Notes: generated by a model from the letters alone, not told the origin. Shown: positions 9,801 to 18,416, numbered from the stretch's first letter. The stretch is DNA of 64,000 nt from Paucimonas lemoignei (GCA_900475325.1 LS483371.1:4923501-4987500); one strand, 5' to 3'. Program-made: numbers and translations.

Positions 9801-10521
9801 AGGTCTGTCTCGCTTGGGTTGGGTGGGCCTGGTTCTGATCGTAATAGGCGCTGGAGTGGCCTACGCATTAAGCAGCAAACCTATCGACGATTGGTTGCGC
9901 AAAGGGCCGTTTGGAGAAGACGCAGATGGGGTGGCGAGTCATCTGCAAAACCCCGAACTGGCTTTTTATTATCTGGTGGGCCTGTTCGCCAATGTTCGAA
10001 TCGGTATCTATCGCAATCCCGACTATATTCCTGATGCAAAGATTGATTACCGCGATCCTGTGCCCTTCCGCGTTCGAACCGCCGATACCTGCATTCGGAT
10101 TAAAAGCAATCTGAGCGGGCTCTTCAGTGGTCTGGATTATCGGGAAACCAAAGCGTTTCTCAACCTGAAAAGTTTTGAAATGTTCTATGAAACAAGCAGT
10201 GAAAGAAGCAGGACAACCAGCTCTCAAGTCGATGTAACACCAGTCGCGCACAGGCTCTGGCCCGAATCGCTGGAGCTGTTTGTAAAAACCCCGTTTTCTT
10301 ACGAGGCAGAACCTGCTGAAAATCTGCCCGAGGTTTATCACGTGTGGCGGGTACGTGCTCAATTGACCTTGAAAGACGGGCAACGCACCTGGGTCTTTCC
10401 AACACCGCCGCCCAAAGATCCAACACCTTTCAGCCCTGCCTATAGCAAACATGATTTTGAGTCTCGCAACACCCTCTTCTGGGCCGACGAAACCGAGCAC
10501 CGCGCCAAGGAGGTTAAATGA
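6805..10521 (+). CDS. MIX/VasX-like type VI secretion effector, probable pore-forming toxin
   Basis: This 1238-residue protein has no signal peptide. Its N-terminal region resembles the VasX N-terminal domain, and residues 137-156 (CRPGYLYVF then WRELEI) fit the MIX marker motif of type VI effectors. The middle is helical. Residues about 840-1030 contain several hydrophobic helices, including LNSVPVAGLIVGLEIF and LGWVGLVLIVIGAGVAYAL, consistent with membrane insertion. The C-terminal 200 residues are soluble-looking. By family analogy it would be delivered into target cells and depolarise the inner membrane. The coding sequence from about 9400 is visibly more A/T-rich than the 5' half. The last codons overlap the first immunity-like gene as ATGA. 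No VgrG, PAAR or DUF4123 adaptor gene is adjacent. Confidence 0.7.
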   Translation: MSYKIGDLSRGPCCEINKLIVQVVGKNHPATQRLAFYEKDADKRLDELTAEDDPETVTAWMCKPSSLHVWGWTGEPGHRMVLEVEDERGAIIKLPLPDVHITIRQLDKQWNQIVPVLPFVPLPGISSAQDHGTPVLCRPGYLYVFMEGRLWRELEIRITDERTTYHDIELDKFRVEDGFVDDARLATGKALDDIWLPANWNDRRVDIQLCFSEVQLSHARLKRLEQDPALRRQRCQSPDLRVSKEDSKRRFTDKPDGAAMLETFRSFDAFDEINQSQTAAHATWLNLKQHAFPLSVPAPQRARQVGFEWMLDQPAQYVCDLSGEFLANAFMDARQHVLACEKGDAPYRPRLLETGAWAQRLEQIVAPADGENVGLWEAHPPVADVLSKARTRELHGVMVVDTQYRLRHLNMRIQDQRNLLQLCGERAQHYPYHGSALLLQQLLAPERIRGKTNPLHKRLDSLKEQGLRDINRFTASSERAQLWRQLEMCQSLLGECLQLPAAEQSLADHFSQNHFYYAAALYFVSQLFATLAMRPAQSDPLAASADITDATTGLSLYSANASAGQQWIHKVVNDTAHPLHRMLWPDTDAQNLNAPYQPPTAPNVDHGDGSFRATELAKVEQEDLWPVEHYHTIDSLFLASVLKKGDLKNTLTLVAKAGAGALVSIAENMQGAIEAAERAVEAAKVAGLDEADTRPWRLSEALHRRSIAQMRSMLPQSLGDLHFLPRNEALNKDYYVFGLDDAPTKIPRSAQPYGVYRNQHGVLNPPAEEFEYSHPQGLRSDRVVLGMPRNHRTALAVSRVNQRFNEAWQNEITTRVAEHGTKVTAFEHAKILRDVARDSSLAWMLNSVPVAGLIVGLEIFNLTNELGARGQTGREKGEGRAKLGVASAVLDLVIAMEAVTVKIVASNSLLAVGKKTVFTIPDEMAKKALGALSNRVVKKLSSRLLALVGTGLTFTGISLHDAWYSYKWSDDAYIGHLIMAAGGLAASATNVIIPGTLFLGLSRLGWVGLVLIVIGAGVAYALSSKPIDDWLRKGPFGEDADGVASHLQNPELAFYYLVGLFANVRIGIYRNPDYIPDAKIDYRDPVPFRVRTADTCIRIKSNLSGLFSGLDYRETKAFLNLKSFEMFYETSSERSRTTSSQVDVTPVAHRLWPESLELFVKTPFSYEAEPAENLPEVYHVWRVRAQLTLKDGQRTWVFPTPPPKDPTPFSPAYSKHDFESRNTLFWADETEHRAKEVK

Positions 10522-11588
10522 GCGCCGAGAAGATGCCGTACTACGCTGCAACGGCCTATCGCCCAGACTGCATTCCCAATCAACCACCCTCTGCTGAACG
10601 CTCATGGCTGAAGCGGTTTGGCAATAAAAGATTGCCGTGGGGCGGCACGACGGAAGTAGCGCCTGATGATTTCCTGCGAGAGCGTGCTCCCGAAAAACTT
10701 CGTTTTCAAGAACGGATGCGTAAAGAACGGAACGAAAAACTGGCCTTGGGGACCTACGTGCCTGCGCCGTATGAGCATGTGGACTTCCATGATAAACATG
10801 ACCATGAACGTTTCAGATTTTCGCTATGGGCGATGCGGGCTCAATTCTGGGTACATACGTACATGTTTGGTAAGTGGTGGGCCCTATTGTTCAGCCCGAT
10901 AATCTTGATAGTTTGTTTGATTTTTGAGTTTGACTCTCCCACCCCTTCCTTGGTTGGTTTTTTATATGGAGTATGGGGCATGGCTTACTATAGCGTTTTA
11001 CCTTGCTGTATAGCTTGGGCGCTAGGCTCCTTAGTCATCCACAAATTCCCCAAACTTTGGGTGAAACCCTCCCGAGGCCCCATGTGGGAACTCAACCGCC
11101 GTACCGGTCTGGTCACGGTCTTCGATTATAAAAACAACGGCGAATACAAAAAGAACGGCACCATCGGCGAACTCACTGCGCCGTTTTACGAGTTCGATGC
11201 GTATATCGTCTCCGCCCCTGATCGCCAAGGCACGATGAATCATGTGCTGTGCCTTGCTCATCGTTATCGAGACATCGGTATCGACTTCTCCTGTTTGATG
11301 AATATTGATGATCGCTTGCAAATGCCCTGCGCTTTATGGGATTTCCTGCAGAACTATATGGACACCAGTCACCCGCTACCGGAGTTACCGCGCTACGAAG
11401 AGTTCCGCCATCTGGACCCGACCACTGCAGCCTACGACCTGAAAACCGGCCGCAATCCGCGCTTCTGGATCGACATGGATGACGAAGCCTATAAAAAGCG
11501 GCTGAACCAGCTGCATAAAGATATCCACAACCTCAACACCTTCAAGCGCCCGAACCTTATGGCCCGGCATGTGCGGTATGTGGATTGA
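10518..11588 (+). CDS. Probable membrane immunity protein, copy 1 (DUF6708-like)
   Basis: This 356-residue protein begins in an ATGA overlap with the effector, behind a strong ribosome site (aaggagg at 10507-10513), so the two are translationally coupled. It has a proline-rich N-terminus (NQPPSAERSWLKRFG), two hydrophobic segments around residues 115-175 and a soluble C-terminal domain beginning at KLWVKPSRGPMWELN. Two paralogues follow directly. Position and membrane topology suggest it protects the producer from the pore-forming effector; the domain resembles what I recall as DUF6708, which I cannot verify here. The membrane segment is A/T-rich and differs from the other copies. Confidence 0.6.
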   Translation: MSAEKMPYYAATAYRPDCIPNQPPSAERSWLKRFGNKRLPWGGTTEVAPDDFLRERAPEKLRFQERMRKERNEKLALGTYVPAPYEHVDFHDKHDHERFRFSLWAMRAQFWVHTYMFGKWWALLFSPIILIVCLIFEFDSPTPSLVGFLYGVWGMAYYSVLPCCIAWALGSLVIHKFPKLWVKPSRGPMWELNRRTGLVTVFDYKNNGEYKKNGTIGELTAPFYEFDAYIVSAPDRQGTMNHVLCLAHRYRDIGIDFSCLMNIDDRLQMPCALWDFLQNYMDTSHPLPELPRYEEFRHLDPTTAAYDLKTGRNPRFWIDMDDEAYKKRLNQLHKDIHNLNTFKRPNLMARHVRYVD

Positions 11589-11590
11589 CC

Positions 11591-12670
11591 ATGAACAATT
11601 CAAACCGTGACAACTTGCCTTACTATGCCCCGAAGGCCTATCGCCCAGACCGCATTCCCAATCAACCGCCCTCCGCAGAACGCTCATGGCTAAAGCGGTT
11701 TGGCAAAAAAAGATTACCGTGGGGCGGCACGACGGAAGTAGCACCTGATGAGTTTATGCAGCGGCGTGGGCCCAGTAACCTTCGGTTTCGCGAGGAAATG
11801 CGCAAGAAGCGAGAGGATGATTTAGCTGCTGGGATGTATGTGCCTGCGCCGTATGAACATGTTGATTTCCACGATAGACATGACCATGAGCGCTTCAGAT
11901 TCGCACTTTGGTCCAAACGCTCACAGCTCTGGAGTTACGTGTACATATTCGGGAAGGGGTGGTCATTAATTTTCACGCCTATCTACATCCTGACTGCGCT
12001 AGCGATAGCAGCGAAGTCACGTGATCCCTATCTGAGTGCACTTTTTGATCTAGTAGATGAAACGTTCTATGCAACCCTACTTCCGCTTTATTCAGCGTGG
12101 GCCCTGGGGGCGCTCGTCATCCACAAATTCCCCAAGCTCTGGGTAAAACCCTCCCGAGGCCCAATGTGGGAACTCAACCGCCGTACCGGTCTGGTCACGG
12201 TCTTCGATTATAAAAATAACGGCGAATACAAAAAGAACGGCACCATCGGCGAACTCACTGCGCCGTTTTACGAGTTCGATGCGTATATCGTCTCCGCCCC
12301 TGATCGCCAAGGCACGATGAATCATGTGCTGTGCCTTGCTCATCGTTATCGAGACATCGGTATCGACTTCTCCTGTTTGATGAATATTGATGATCGCTTG
12401 CAAATGCCCTGCGCTTTATGGGATTTCCTGCAGAACTATATGGACACCAGTCGCCCGCTACCGGAGCTACCCCGCTACGAAGAATTCCGCCACCTGGACC
12501 CGACCACTGCCGCCTACGACTTGAAAACCGGCCGCAATCCGCGCTTCTGGATCGACATGGATGACGAAGCCTATAAAAAGCGGCTGAACCAGCTGCATAA
12601 AGATATCCACAACCTCAACACCTTCAAACGCCCGAACCTTATGGCCCGGCATGTGCGGTATGTGGATTGA
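11591..12670 (+). CDS. Probable membrane immunity protein, copy 2 (DUF6708-like)
   Basis: This 359-residue paralogue of the preceding gene starts at the ATG at 11591, 2 bp after its stop (a TTG at 11585 is possible). Its N-terminal 50 residues and the last 185 are close to copy 1, with the 3' 550 bp nearly identical at the DNA level. Residues about 54-80 and the membrane stretch (FGKGWSLIFTPIYILTALAI) are clearly different. This is the most divergent of the three in those parts. I infer immunity to a related but different effector; no matching second effector is present in the window. Confidence 0.6.
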   Translation: MNNSNRDNLPYYAPKAYRPDRIPNQPPSAERSWLKRFGKKRLPWGGTTEVAPDEFMQRRGPSNLRFREEMRKKREDDLAAGMYVPAPYEHVDFHDRHDHERFRFALWSKRSQLWSYVYIFGKGWSLIFTPIYILTALAIAAKSRDPYLSALFDLVDETFYATLLPLYSAWALGALVIHKFPKLWVKPSRGPMWELNRRTGLVTVFDYKNNGEYKKNGTIGELTAPFYEFDAYIVSAPDRQGTMNHVLCLAHRYRDIGIDFSCLMNIDDRLQMPCALWDFLQNYMDTSRPLPELPRYEEFRHLDPTTAAYDLKTGRNPRFWIDMDDEAYKKRLNQLHKDIHNLNTFKRPNLMARHVRYVD

Positions 12671-12672
12671 CC

Positions 12673-13752
12673 ATGAACAATTCAAACCGTGACAACTTGC
12701 CTTACTATGCCCCGAAGGCCTATCGCCCAGACTGCATTCCCAATCAACCACCCTCTGCTGAACGCTCATGGCTGAAGCGGTTTGGCAATAAAAGATTACC
12801 GTGGGGCGGTACGACGGAAGTAGCCCCTGATGATTTTTTACGGGAACGGGCTCCTGAAAAGCTGCGTTTTCAAGAACGGATGCGTAAAGAACGAGAAGAC
12901 AAACTGGCCTTAGGCACCTACGTTCCTGCACCGTATGAACATGTGGATTTCCACGATAGACATGACCATGAGCACTTCAGGTTTTCGCTGTGGGCTATGC
13001 GTGCGCAATTCTGGATATATATGCATATGTTCGGAAAGTGGTGGTTCTTGTTGTCCTCGCCTCTAATACTTATTGTTTGCTTGCATTCAGCCTATAAATC
13101 GTTTTCTCCATTTTTTACTGCTTTTCTAAGCAGTTTGTGGGGAATGGCATGCATTATCTCTTTTCCATGTTTGGCCGCTTGGGCCCTGGGGGCGCTCGTC
13201 ATCCACAAATTCCCCAAGCTCTGGGTCAAGCCCTCCCGAGGCCCAATGTGGGAACTCAACCGCCGTACCGGTCTGGTCACGGTCTTCGATTATAAAAATA
13301 ACGGCGAATATAAAAAGAACGGCACCATCGGCGAACTCACTGCGCCGTTTTACGAGTTCGATGCGTATATCGTCTCCGCCCCTGATCGCCAAGGCACGAT
13401 GAATCATGTGCTGTGCCTTGCTCATCGTTATCGAGACATCGGTATCGACTTCTCCTGTTTGATGAATCTCGATGATCGCTTGCAAATGCCCTGCGCTTTA
13501 TGGGATTTCCTGCAGAACTACATGGACACCAGTCGCCCGCTACCGGAGCTACCCCGCTACGAAGAATTCCGCCACCTGGACCCGACCACTGCCGCCTACG
13601 ACTTGAAAACGGGTCGCAACCCTCGCCTCTGGATCGACATGGATGACGAAGCCTATAAAAAGCGGCTGAACCAGCTGCATAAAGATATCCACAACCTCAA
13701 CACCTTCAAACGCCCGAACCTTATGGCCCGGCATGTGCGGTATGTGGATTGA
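12673..13752 (+). CDS. Probable membrane immunity protein, copy 3 (DUF6708-like)
   Basis: The third 359-residue paralogue starts at the ATG at 12673, 2 bp after copy 2. The junction sequence and first 75 bp are nearly the same as those of copy 2, showing tandem duplication of a unit about 1.08 kb long. Residues 50-110 follow copy 1 more closely than copy 2, making it a mosaic. The two membrane segments have their own sequence (LILIVCLHSAYKSF and CIISFPCLAAWALG). The C-terminal domain is almost unchanged. It is the last gene of the island; a REPIN and a terminator follow. Confidence 0.6.
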   Translation: MNNSNRDNLPYYAPKAYRPDCIPNQPPSAERSWLKRFGNKRLPWGGTTEVAPDDFLRERAPEKLRFQERMRKEREDKLALGTYVPAPYEHVDFHDRHDHEHFRFSLWAMRAQFWIYMHMFGKWWFLLSSPLILIVCLHSAYKSFSPFFTAFLSSLWGMACIISFPCLAAWALGALVIHKFPKLWVKPSRGPMWELNRRTGLVTVFDYKNNGEYKKNGTIGELTAPFYEFDAYIVSAPDRQGTMNHVLCLAHRYRDIGIDFSCLMNLDDRLQMPCALWDFLQNYMDTSRPLPELPRYEEFRHLDPTTAAYDLKTGRNPRLWIDMDDEAYKKRLNQLHKDIHNLNTFKRPNLMARHVRYVD

Positions 13753-13774
13753 ACTCGCATCGCGATGCCTTGGG

Positions 13775-13867
13775 TGTGGGACCGGCTTTAGCCGGGAAGA
13801 GGTCGATAGATTCACAACATGTGCATCAATAGAACTGCCGCCTTCCCGGCTAAAGCAGGTCCCACAA
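13775..13867. repeat. REPIN, CCGGCTTTAGCCGG-stem family
   Basis: The left arm gtgggaccggctttagccgg faces a right arm cccggctaaagcaggtccca. It lies after the third immunity-like gene. The family recurs at 24103, 32308 (variant stem) and 40003. Confidence 0.85.
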
Positions 13868-13886
13868 AGGTCTGCCACCCAGCCAA

Positions 13887-13926
13887 ATAAAAACGCCGGG
13901 CAGATTGATCTGCCCGGCGTTTTTTA
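13887..13926. terminator. Bidirectional intrinsic terminator
   Basis: A 9-bp-plus perfect stem (cgccgggcag/ctgcccggcg) is flanked by A residues on the left and a T-run on the right, so it can end the immunity operon on the plus strand and the DUF3100 gene on the minus strand. It nearly duplicates the hairpin at 6520. Confidence 0.85.
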
Positions 13927-13944
13927 TTGCCTACCACTCAAGTC

Positions 13945-15273
13945 TTAGTGAAAGAACTCAGCAATCAATACAGCACCAATAAAGGTCCCGAAGTTCGCCA
14001 GGAACGACACCAGCACAATGCGCCAGCCCAGCATGCGGAACGCTGGCAGGTCTTTGGCGACCGACAGACCGGCAAAAGCCAGCATGGGTGTGATCACCGC
14101 GAGCATGTTGATCGAGCCGACCATCTGCGCGATTTGCGGCGCCCAAGGGCAGGCTGGCGAAGTCATGAACATGGCGACGATGGACACGGTGCACACCGCC
14201 GGGATCTTGCGGCGCAAGGCGATGCAGATCAGCTCACCGATGAACACGGCCAGGATCATCACCGCGATACCGCCGAAGGCTGCCGGTGTCAGTGTCTTGT
14301 AGCCCACGTAGTTGGCGATCAGTGCCAAGGCACCGGCTGCCACCCAGGCGCTGACCTTACCGCCCCAACCCAGTTCTTTGACTTCCAGCGAGACCTGATC
14401 ATGGCTTGGGCCTTCGGTCATGACCGAGGCTTTGGTGGTGCGACCAATGATCGGCTCCAGCACGCGATAACCCCAGACCGCCAGCGGCAGGGAGATGAAC
14501 AGCGTGAAGTAGGTACCGATAGTGGTGGTGATCAGGTTGGACGCCGCCGCCAGCGCCATGACTTCCTTGGCCACTTCAGGCGTCTGCTGGGCAGCAATTG
14601 CGCCTGCCGCAGCGGCCATCATGCTGCCCGAACCAATGCCCGAGCCCATGGCCAGCGAGTTGGGGTGGAAGATCCCGAGGCTGGCAATGAAGCCTGCAAC
14701 GATGGCGATGAACAGCGCACCGAACAGGGTGCCGGTCAGGTATTCGGCGAGTACGCCGCGACCTTCAGGGGAGTCCATGCCGTAGCGCTCGCCGATGATC
14801 GCCAGGCTTGGCTCACGGCCCACCGAGAACGTCGCGCCAATGGCTTCACGCTTGATACCCAGCATCAACGCCACTGGCAAACCGAGGATCACGGTGCCGA
14901 CAAAGTGGCCGAACTCCTGAAACAGCAGCGCCCAACCGGAAGCGAACACCAGCGGCAGCGAGCCGCCGACGACCATCCCCAGCTTGGCGATGAACACCAG
15001 CAGTGCCGGTTGCAGGATGGAGGCAGAACGCACCTGATCGCCCAGCCCGAGACCGATGCTGCCAGGCATGCGCTTGCTGAAAATCCCAATGCTGGCACCG
15101 ATCAACAGCGCCCAGACCATCGGCAGCAGCACCACCTTGCCAGGGCCGAGGGGAATATTGATCGCGCCGATGAGTTCGGCAATGACCAGGATGATCGCCG
15201 CCCAGATGTACAGCTTTACAGTGGATGAAACAGCACGGTTTTCGCCCAGTGGTACGGCGTGAGAATGTTGCAT
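13945..15273 (-). CDS. DUF3100 family membrane transporter
   Basis: The 442-residue protein is almost wholly hydrophobic with about ten to twelve membrane spans (for example VVLLPMVWALLIGASIGIF and LISLPLAVWGY-like segments). It matches my recollection of DUF3100 inner-membrane proteins, a family of presumed solute carriers with no firm substrate. In some genomes such proteins sit near M20 amidohydrolases and LysR regulators, genes that are also found here upstream of the effector island. That raises the possibility that the island separated formerly adjacent genes, which is inference only. The 465 bp between its start and the chemoreceptor end contain a REPIN and no gene I can support. Confidence 0.75.
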   Translation of the reverse strand: MQHSHAVPLGENRAVSSTVKLYIWAAIILVIAELIGAINIPLGPGKVVLLPMVWALLIGASIGIFSKRMPGSIGLGLGDQVRSASILQPALLVFIAKLGMVVGGSLPLVFASGWALLFQEFGHFVGTVILGLPVALMLGIKREAIGATFSVGREPSLAIIGERYGMDSPEGRGVLAEYLTGTLFGALFIAIVAGFIASLGIFHPNSLAMGSGIGSGSMMAAAAGAIAAQQTPEVAKEVMALAAASNLITTTIGTYFTLFISLPLAVWGYRVLEPIIGRTTKASVMTEGPSHDQVSLEVKELGWGGKVSAWVAAGALALIANYVGYKTLTPAAFGGIAVMILAVFIGELICIALRRKIPAVCTVSIVAMFMTSPACPWAPQIAQMVGSINMLAVITPMLAFAGLSVAKDLPAFRMLGWRIVLVSFLANFGTFIGAVLIAEFFH

Positions 15274-15626
15274 GGTTGTCCCCTCACCTGTTGAAAAGCC
15301 GTTATGCGGCTGCTCAATAGTTGTTGTTTTTCAGGAGGTGCCGACGGCACCCAGGGCAGTTTCAAATCCATGCCGGGGCATGGAAACCCGCGCGCTCTGC
15401 GGGTCATGACGCTCAATGCTCTCGCCTGCTTAATGACGCCCCTTTTCAGGGTTGCTCCGCCAGCAGATCCGGCCTTTGCGACCCCGGACATATCGCCCGT
15501 GGTGCAGCCCGAGTATGGGTAGGGACAGGGCACGCACCAATATTACGGATTGAGTTTATTGTTGCCTTAAAGAGAACACCAAAAGGCACGGATGTGAGGG
15601 TTCCGGGGAGGGCTGCACGCTGCCCC

Positions 15627-15716
15627 CGTAGGAGCGGCTTTAGCCGCGAAGACGTTGGCCTAAACGCTGGATTTTGATCGTCAGCACCATTGCTCGCGGC
15701 TAAAGCCGCTCCTACG
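15627..15716. repeat. REPIN, GCGGCTTTAGCCGC-stem family
   Basis: The left arm gtaggagcggctttagccgc and right arm gcggctaaagccgctcctac form an inverted pair in the DUF3100-chemoreceptor gap. The rest of 15274-15737 shows nothing recognisable. Confidence 0.85.
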
Positions 15717-15737
15717 TAAGACCCGACAATGGGCCTA

Positions 15738-17795
15738 TCAATCCAACTGAAAACGCGCCGTGTTATCGCTCAGCGCGCGGCTGCCTTTGCTCAGGGTATC
15801 GGCGGCCTGATTCACGGCCCGCGCGCCATCGAGCAGACGGCCTGCAGCCTGATCGACCTGCTGGATATTGCCGCTCACCTCATCGGCGGTGCTGGCTTGC
15901 TCTTCCACGGCTGTGGATATCTGCGCCAGGGTATCGGTCACGCCCTGCACAGCGCTGGCGATTTCCACCAGGCGCTGGCCCAGATCAGTCACCGACTGCG
16001 CATCGTTGACCGCCTGGCCACAGGCCGTTTCCATCAAGCCCACCGCCTGGCTCACGGTGGAGCGCAAGCTGTCGACCGTGCCGGCAATTTCTGCCGTTGA
16101 GGCCTGGGTGCGTTGCGACAGGCTGCGCACCTCATCGGCCACGACGGCAAAACCACGACCCTGCTCACCCGCCCGCGCCGCTTCGATCGCTGCGTTGAGC
16201 GCCAGCAGGTTGGTCTGTTCGGCGATGCCTCGAATCGCATCGACCACAGACTGAATCTGCTGGCCCTGCTCACTGACACGCCCCAGCGCCGCAGCGGTAT
16301 CGGTCAGCCGCTGATTGAGCTGCTGAATGCTGGTGGTGGTGCGCTCACTGTCACGGCTGCTTTCTTCGGCAATCTTGCGGGTCTGCCTGGCGCTGTCCGA
16401 TGCCTGCTCACAACTTCTGGCAACGCCTTGCGAGGTGGCGGCCAATTCGGTGGCGGCGGCCGCAATCTGACTGATCTGGTACTGCTGCTCTTCCACTTCA
16501 TTCAAGGTGCCGCTGGACTGGGTGTTGAGTGTCAGCACCGCACTGCCCAACTGCTTGGTCTCGTGATTGACCCCTAGCAGGCTGGTGCGCAACTGCACCA
16601 CGGCCGCGTTCAGCGCGGCACTGATGATCGCCAGTTCATCGCGACCATGCACCGCGACCTGTACGCAGAGATTGCCGTCGCGCAGGGACTCGGCCAGGGT
16701 CGTGATGCCACTGGCGCTGCGCCGGATCGAGGCCTGCAGGCAGGCAAACAGATAAAGCGCGGCGAGCAGCAACACGCCAAAGCAGATGCCCATCGGGATG
16801 AACTGCATGTTGGATTTGTCGTGGTAGTAATCCAGTCGTGCGTCCAGCGACTGCAGGGACTGGATACGCAAACTGGCCAGATCATTGAGCAAACCATCGA
16901 CACTACGCTCGAACCCCGGCGCGTCGAGTTTGATGGTGGCGCCAAACACACCATCGTCCAGCACCTTCAATTCGGTCTTGAGGCGCTCCAGAGTGGCCGT
17001 GTACTTATCGGCCCATGGCGTCATCTCGGCAGGTAACTTGGATTTCAGGAAATCACCGGTCTTGACCAGTTGATCCTGTGCATCAGTAATGCGCCCGCGC
17101 AATTCGCGCATCTGCAGACGGCTCTGCAAACTGAATTGCCCGGTGACCACAGAGGTCTGGCCGACGCTGGCCATGCGGCCGACGCGTTCGACCAACTCGG
17201 GTACTTGCTGGGTCGAAATCTGCATCAACAGGTAGGTTTCAAGCCACGGATCGAGAATCAGGCCGCTGTCGGTGGCGATCTGCTCGCGCAGGGCCTGAAG
17301 GTTGCCCAGGGCGTTGGTGAAGCGATCGTAACCGTCCGGCCACCAGCCCACGGTGCGCAGCGATGCGATGTCCATCCCGGTGACCGAGGCTTTCAAGGTG
17401 TCGAAACGCTTGAGGGTATCGGCGCTGGCCTGCTCGCGATTGAGCGTGGCGCCCAGCGAATCAAGCGCCTGTGCGATACGCGGCCCTGCTGCATCCATGG
17501 CGCTCATCGCTGCCTTGGCGGCCGGGGTCGGCTCTTTGAGAATGTCGGAGGCTTTCCAGCGGGCAGCGTTGTCACGCTGATGGGAAAGCTCGCCATCGAC
17601 CTGATCCAGCGCCAGCAACTGACTGACGCCCGACCGCTCACCCGTGATGGTGGCGATCTTGCCACGGTAGTCCTGGCCGATCACCCACAGGCTGGCTACC
17701 AGCGGCAGCATGAATAACAGAAACAGCATCTGAAACTTACGCGCAAAGCCAAAACGGCTAAGCATGCGCATACCCGGCGACAAAAGACTGAACAT
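15738..17795 (-). CDS. Methyl-accepting chemotaxis protein
   Basis: The 685-residue chemoreceptor has a first membrane span near residues 20-42 and a long helical periplasmic domain of about 290 residues. A second span near 332-354 ([19 protein letters not shown]) precedes a HAMP region ([17 protein letters not shown]), and the conserved signalling tip [19 protein letters not shown] lies near residue 520. It relays ligand binding to CheA/CheW in the cytoplasm. I chose the ATG at 17795 because AGGGGAG lies 9 bases upstream; a longer start at 17840 is possible. The ligand is unknown. The 385 bp to the tRNA promoter hold no convincing gene. Confidence 0.88.
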   Translation of the reverse strand: MFSLLSPGMRMLSRFGFARKFQMLFLLFMLPLVASLWVIGQDYRGKIATITGERSGVSQLLALDQVDGELSHQRDNAARWKASDILKEPTPAAKAAMSAMDAAGPRIAQALDSLGATLNREQASADTLKRFDTLKASVTGMDIASLRTVGWWPDGYDRFTNALGNLQALREQIATDSGLILDPWLETYLLMQISTQQVPELVERVGRMASVGQTSVVTGQFSLQSRLQMRELRGRITDAQDQLVKTGDFLKSKLPAEMTPWADKYTATLERLKTELKVLDDGVFGATIKLDAPGFERSVDGLLNDLASLRIQSLQSLDARLDYYHDKSNMQFIPMGICFGVLLLAALYLFACLQASIRRSASGITTLAESLRDGNLCVQVAVHGRDELAIISAALNAAVVQLRTSLLGVNHETKQLGSAVLTLNTQSSGTLNEVEEQQYQISQIAAAATELAATSQGVARSCEQASDSARQTRKIAEESSRDSERTTTSIQQLNQRLTDTAAALGRVSEQGQQIQSVVDAIRGIAEQTNLLALNAAIEAARAGEQGRGFAVVADEVRSLSQRTQASTAEIAGTVDSLRSTVSQAVGLMETACGQAVNDAQSVTDLGQRLVEIASAVQGVTDTLAQISTAVEEQASTADEVSGNIQQVDQAAGRLLDGARAVNQAADTLSKGSRALSDNTARFQLD

Positions 17796-18180
17796 GTCCG
17801 ACCACTCCCCTGGACATCCTGCGTGGTTGGCAAAAGCCATTGCAGGTGTCTTTCAAATCACTACCGGCAAAATGCCATGTAATTGTTTCAATGGCGATAG
17901 CCACTCGAGCATCTTGTTTTTGAATCGGGAAGCAGCGAGTCCCCAATCCTCATACTGCGCGCATGCAAGCAATATTCGGACCGTTCGGAGAAGGCTCTAA
18001 ATCCGGAGGTAGAAGTCGTAAAGCTGGCACTCTGCCGCTTAGGTGGGGCAAAACCACACAACCCGTCAAAGCGGGTGTAACTGAAAGACAAACTGCCGTC
18101 GAACAAGTGCACCTTTTTGGGGCAACCAATACTCCAATCCTAACCGCTTGATCACACGCATAAATTTTTCAGAACAAGGG

Positions 18181-18209
18181 TTGACACATTTCCGTTATCC
18201 GCGAATAAT
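18181..18209 (+). promoter_or_regulatory. Sigma-70 promoter of tRNA-Met
   Basis: TTGACA at 18181-18186 and AATAAT at 18204-18209 are separated by 17 bp. A GC-rich stretch (gcgcgcc) follows the -10 box, as in promoters under stringent control of stable RNA genes. Confidence 0.8.
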
Positions 18210-18220
18210 GCGCGCCACTT

Positions 18221-18297
18221 GGCTACATAGCTCAGTTGGTTAGAGCATAGCATTCATAATGCTGGGGTCCGGGGTTCAAGTCCCTGTGTAGCCACCA
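18221..18297 (+). tRNA. tRNA-Met (anticodon CAT)
   Basis: A complete cloverleaf can be drawn: acceptor GGCTACA/TGTAGCC with encoded CCA, D-arm GCTC/GAGC, anticodon stem TAGCA/TGCTG around the loop TTCATAA, and a T-arm with GGTTCAAGTCC. The first base pair G-C and absence of three consecutive anticodon-stem G-C pairs indicate elongator rather than initiator methionine tRNA. An ileT-like lysidine tRNA is a less likely alternative reading of CAT. Confidence 0.9.
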
Positions 18298-18340
18298 AGT
18301 ACCTGCTTCATGACATCATCGATGTCAGTGAAGCAACAAG

Positions 18341-18368
18341 AAGCCCGCCTAGTGCGGGCTTTCTTGTT
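18341..18368. terminator. Intrinsic terminator after tRNA-Met
   Basis: The hairpin aagcccgc-cta-gtgcgggctt is followed by ttcttgttt. It ends the tRNA transcript and lies between it and the convergent DUF1652 gene. Stem and loop are identical to the terminator at 24054. Confidence 0.85.
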
Positions 18369-18416
18369 TCTGGCTGTCTCTCCACGTACCCCGCCCTCCG
18401 GCGTTTCGTATCTGCG

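Noticed and set aside
13927..15228. Plus-strand open frame of 433 codons opposite the DUF3100 gene
   Set aside because: Antisense to a membrane protein with clear hydrophobic segments; the frame is rich in His, Gln, Asp and Arg without domain features.
17963..18151. Small plus-strand frame before the tRNA gene
   Set aside because: No ribosome site or recognisable sequence, and it runs up to the tRNA promoter.
18221..18297. Initiator tRNA-Met or tRNA-Ile2 for the CAT anticodon gene
   Set aside because: The acceptor begins with a paired G-C and the anticodon stem lacks the three G-C pairs of initiators; elongator Met is the better fit, though Ile2 cannot be fully excluded.
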